DNA from: Harmonia axyridis
Lineage: Eukaryota > Arthropoda > Insecta > Coleoptera > Coccinellidae
Direction of reading: 5' to 3'
Assembly (NCBI RefSeq): GCF_914767665.1
Contig: NC_059508.1
Coordinates: forward strand, 20,062,001 to 20,126,000
DNA: 64,000 bases
The notes below the pieces were generated by a model. That model was not told the origin of the DNA, did not search any database, and saw only the letters and a list, made by a program, of their open reading frames with translations. Made by a program: the position numbers and the translations under genes. How positions within the stretch are numbered: the first letter of the stretch is position 1; the number at the start of each line of letters is the position of its first letter. Of the stretch, positions 63,322 to 64,000 are shown piece after piece.

Positions 63322-63821
63322 CAAACGTACAAGTAAAATCAATAAATTTTATAAGTCCGCAATAGGACTTAAAATATATGAAATATTTTTCGAAGTGAGC
63401 AACTGTAAATAAACTTTGTATATAAATGGTCTGTAAATACTATTTCTAATTCATAATTTTAGTCTGTTGCAGGGCAGGTCGCAGCAGTAGCTCCAGCGCG
63501 GCTCTGGGATGTTCTAGGGGAGAAACCGTTCAAAGTGGGCACGAAAGTCGGCCTAGCTGGCTTTTGTAGACCAGGAATCGGTCCCCGAAAACAAACCAAT
63601 AGAGTCGCAAAACCCAGGGATTCCACCAAGGGAATCCCTACTAATCCATCCTTCCCTTTCAGGTCTGGGGTTCCACCCATAGGTCAATGAAGCTGGAAGG
63701 CGAAAGCCGGAAGGCGGAGACTGAACGCGGAATCCCTAGGGCTTCAGTGATGAAACAAACGTACAATAAGTACTGACAAAGAGCTTAGCTCATATGTCGG
63801 TCAAGTGCGAAAATCTGAGAA
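63322..63821 (+). other. 3' UTR of the R1-clade LINE
   Basis: 500 bp. The proximal part is AT-rich with AATAAA-like words (about 63342 and 63410); the distal part (63465-63770) is GC-richer and carries palindromic GGGATTCC/GGAATCCC pairs (about 63615-63640), possibly structured RNA for RT recognition. No poly(A) or microsatellite at the end. Confidence 0.7.
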
Positions 63822-63835
63822 TGCCCCTACCTACA
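63822..63835 (+). repeat. 14-bp target-site duplication TGCCCCTACCTACA (right)
   Basis: Pairs with 58647-58660. Confidence 0.92.
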
Positions 63836-64000
63836 GTGCAAGTGTGGAAAGGGGCCTTCGAATGGAAGATTTCTTGACTGAAAAAGGGCTTCTTGTGGCT
63901 AATAAGTACTCTGAATGGTACACCTTTAGTGGAGCAGCAGGGCAGTCAGACATTGATCTGACATTGATGAATGAAAAAGTGGACGAAATGTTCACAACTG
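63836..64000 (+). pseudogene. R1-type LINE endonuclease fragment, right part (runs off window)
   Basis: SASVERGLRMEDFLTEKGLL, then YTFSGAAGQSDIDLTLMNEK, open to the window edge. G-x-S-D-I-D-L-T-L is the late endonuclease block of R1-type ORF2. It continues the frame at 58605-58646 across the inserted LINE. How much of this element remains right of the window is unknown. Confidence 0.65.

Larger units (their letters stand above)
58661..63821 (+). mobile_element. complete R1-clade LINE, 5161 bp, both ORFs open
   Basis: Bounded by a perfect 14-bp target duplication. 5' UTR 58661-58768 starting CCCCCCCGATGAG, ORF1, ORF2 (APE-RT-knuckle), and a 500-bp 3' UTR without poly(A). No nonsense codon or frameshift seen. 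Fourteen bases is also the duplication length made by R1 itself, but the target here is another LINE's coding DNA, not 28S rDNA. Confidence 0.92.

Noticed and set aside
58661..63821. Canonical R1 element in 28S rDNA
   Set aside because: Flanks read as another LINE's endonuclease frame, not ribosomal DNA.

Overview
The window is a piece of an insect (or at least arthropod) genome that is almost entirely transposable elements nested inside each other. The evidence is the mix of families: Ty3/gypsy, BEL/Pao and copia LTR elements; R1, R2-like, R4/Dong and CR1/Jockey-type LINEs; a Penelope-like fragment; a THAP-domain P element; Tc1/mariner transposases; and several foldback or MITE-like repeats. 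I see no bacterial or organellar signal and no convincing multi-exon host gene. The order cannot be read from the sequence. The only host-like items are a short stretch resembling the acidic C-terminus of RNA polymerase III subunit RPC7 (17625-17731) and one intact 177-codon ORF of unknown family (55616-56149).

Layout: 1-8025 is a Ty3/gypsy element (5' end outside the window) inserted in an R4/Dong LINE that resumes at 8027 and ends near 10231. 10228-11160 holds a foldback element and a small MITE. 11163-12765 is a decayed R1-clade LINE. 12946-17040 is a nearly intact CR1/Jockey-type LINE with a PHD-like ORF1, inserted in a short tandem array. 17230-24327 is an R2-like LINE broken by a host-like insert, a young copia element (17821-22262, TSD GTCAT) and a repeat here called X. 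24360-29160 has LINE scraps, two more X copies, a 270-bp higher-order satellite and a 2046-bp element with CCCAGCAAACAC ends. 29163-32955 is a Penelope fragment split by a P element. 32956-34823 is a palindromic fusion of two mariner-type copies.

34824-39807 is a decayed BEL/Pao element containing an R1 3' fragment (36743-37875) and a PIF/Harbinger-like MITE (38081-38601). Its LTR abuts a second, 5'-truncated copy of the same gypsy family (39808-50350), which itself contains a young RT-less BEL element on the minus strand (40397-44686, TSD CTGGC). 50351-57370 holds a nearly intact Tc1 transposase, a mariner remnant, LINE remnants and the unknown ORF. 57371-58604 is another R2-like remnant. 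58661-63821 is a complete R1-clade LINE with two open ORFs and a 14-bp target duplication, inserted in the endonuclease region of a different R1-type LINE.

The most interesting signals are: (i) an accessory third ORF in the gypsy family, at the env position, carrying a diverged copy of the Gag zinc-finger pair; its two copies differ only by in-frame indels and it sits behind a plausible splice acceptor; (ii) the intact orphan ORF at 55616; (iii) the RT-deleted BEL derivative with an in-frame protease-integrase join; (iv) the potentially active R1-clade LINE. All calls come from reading the sequence and translations. No database search was run.
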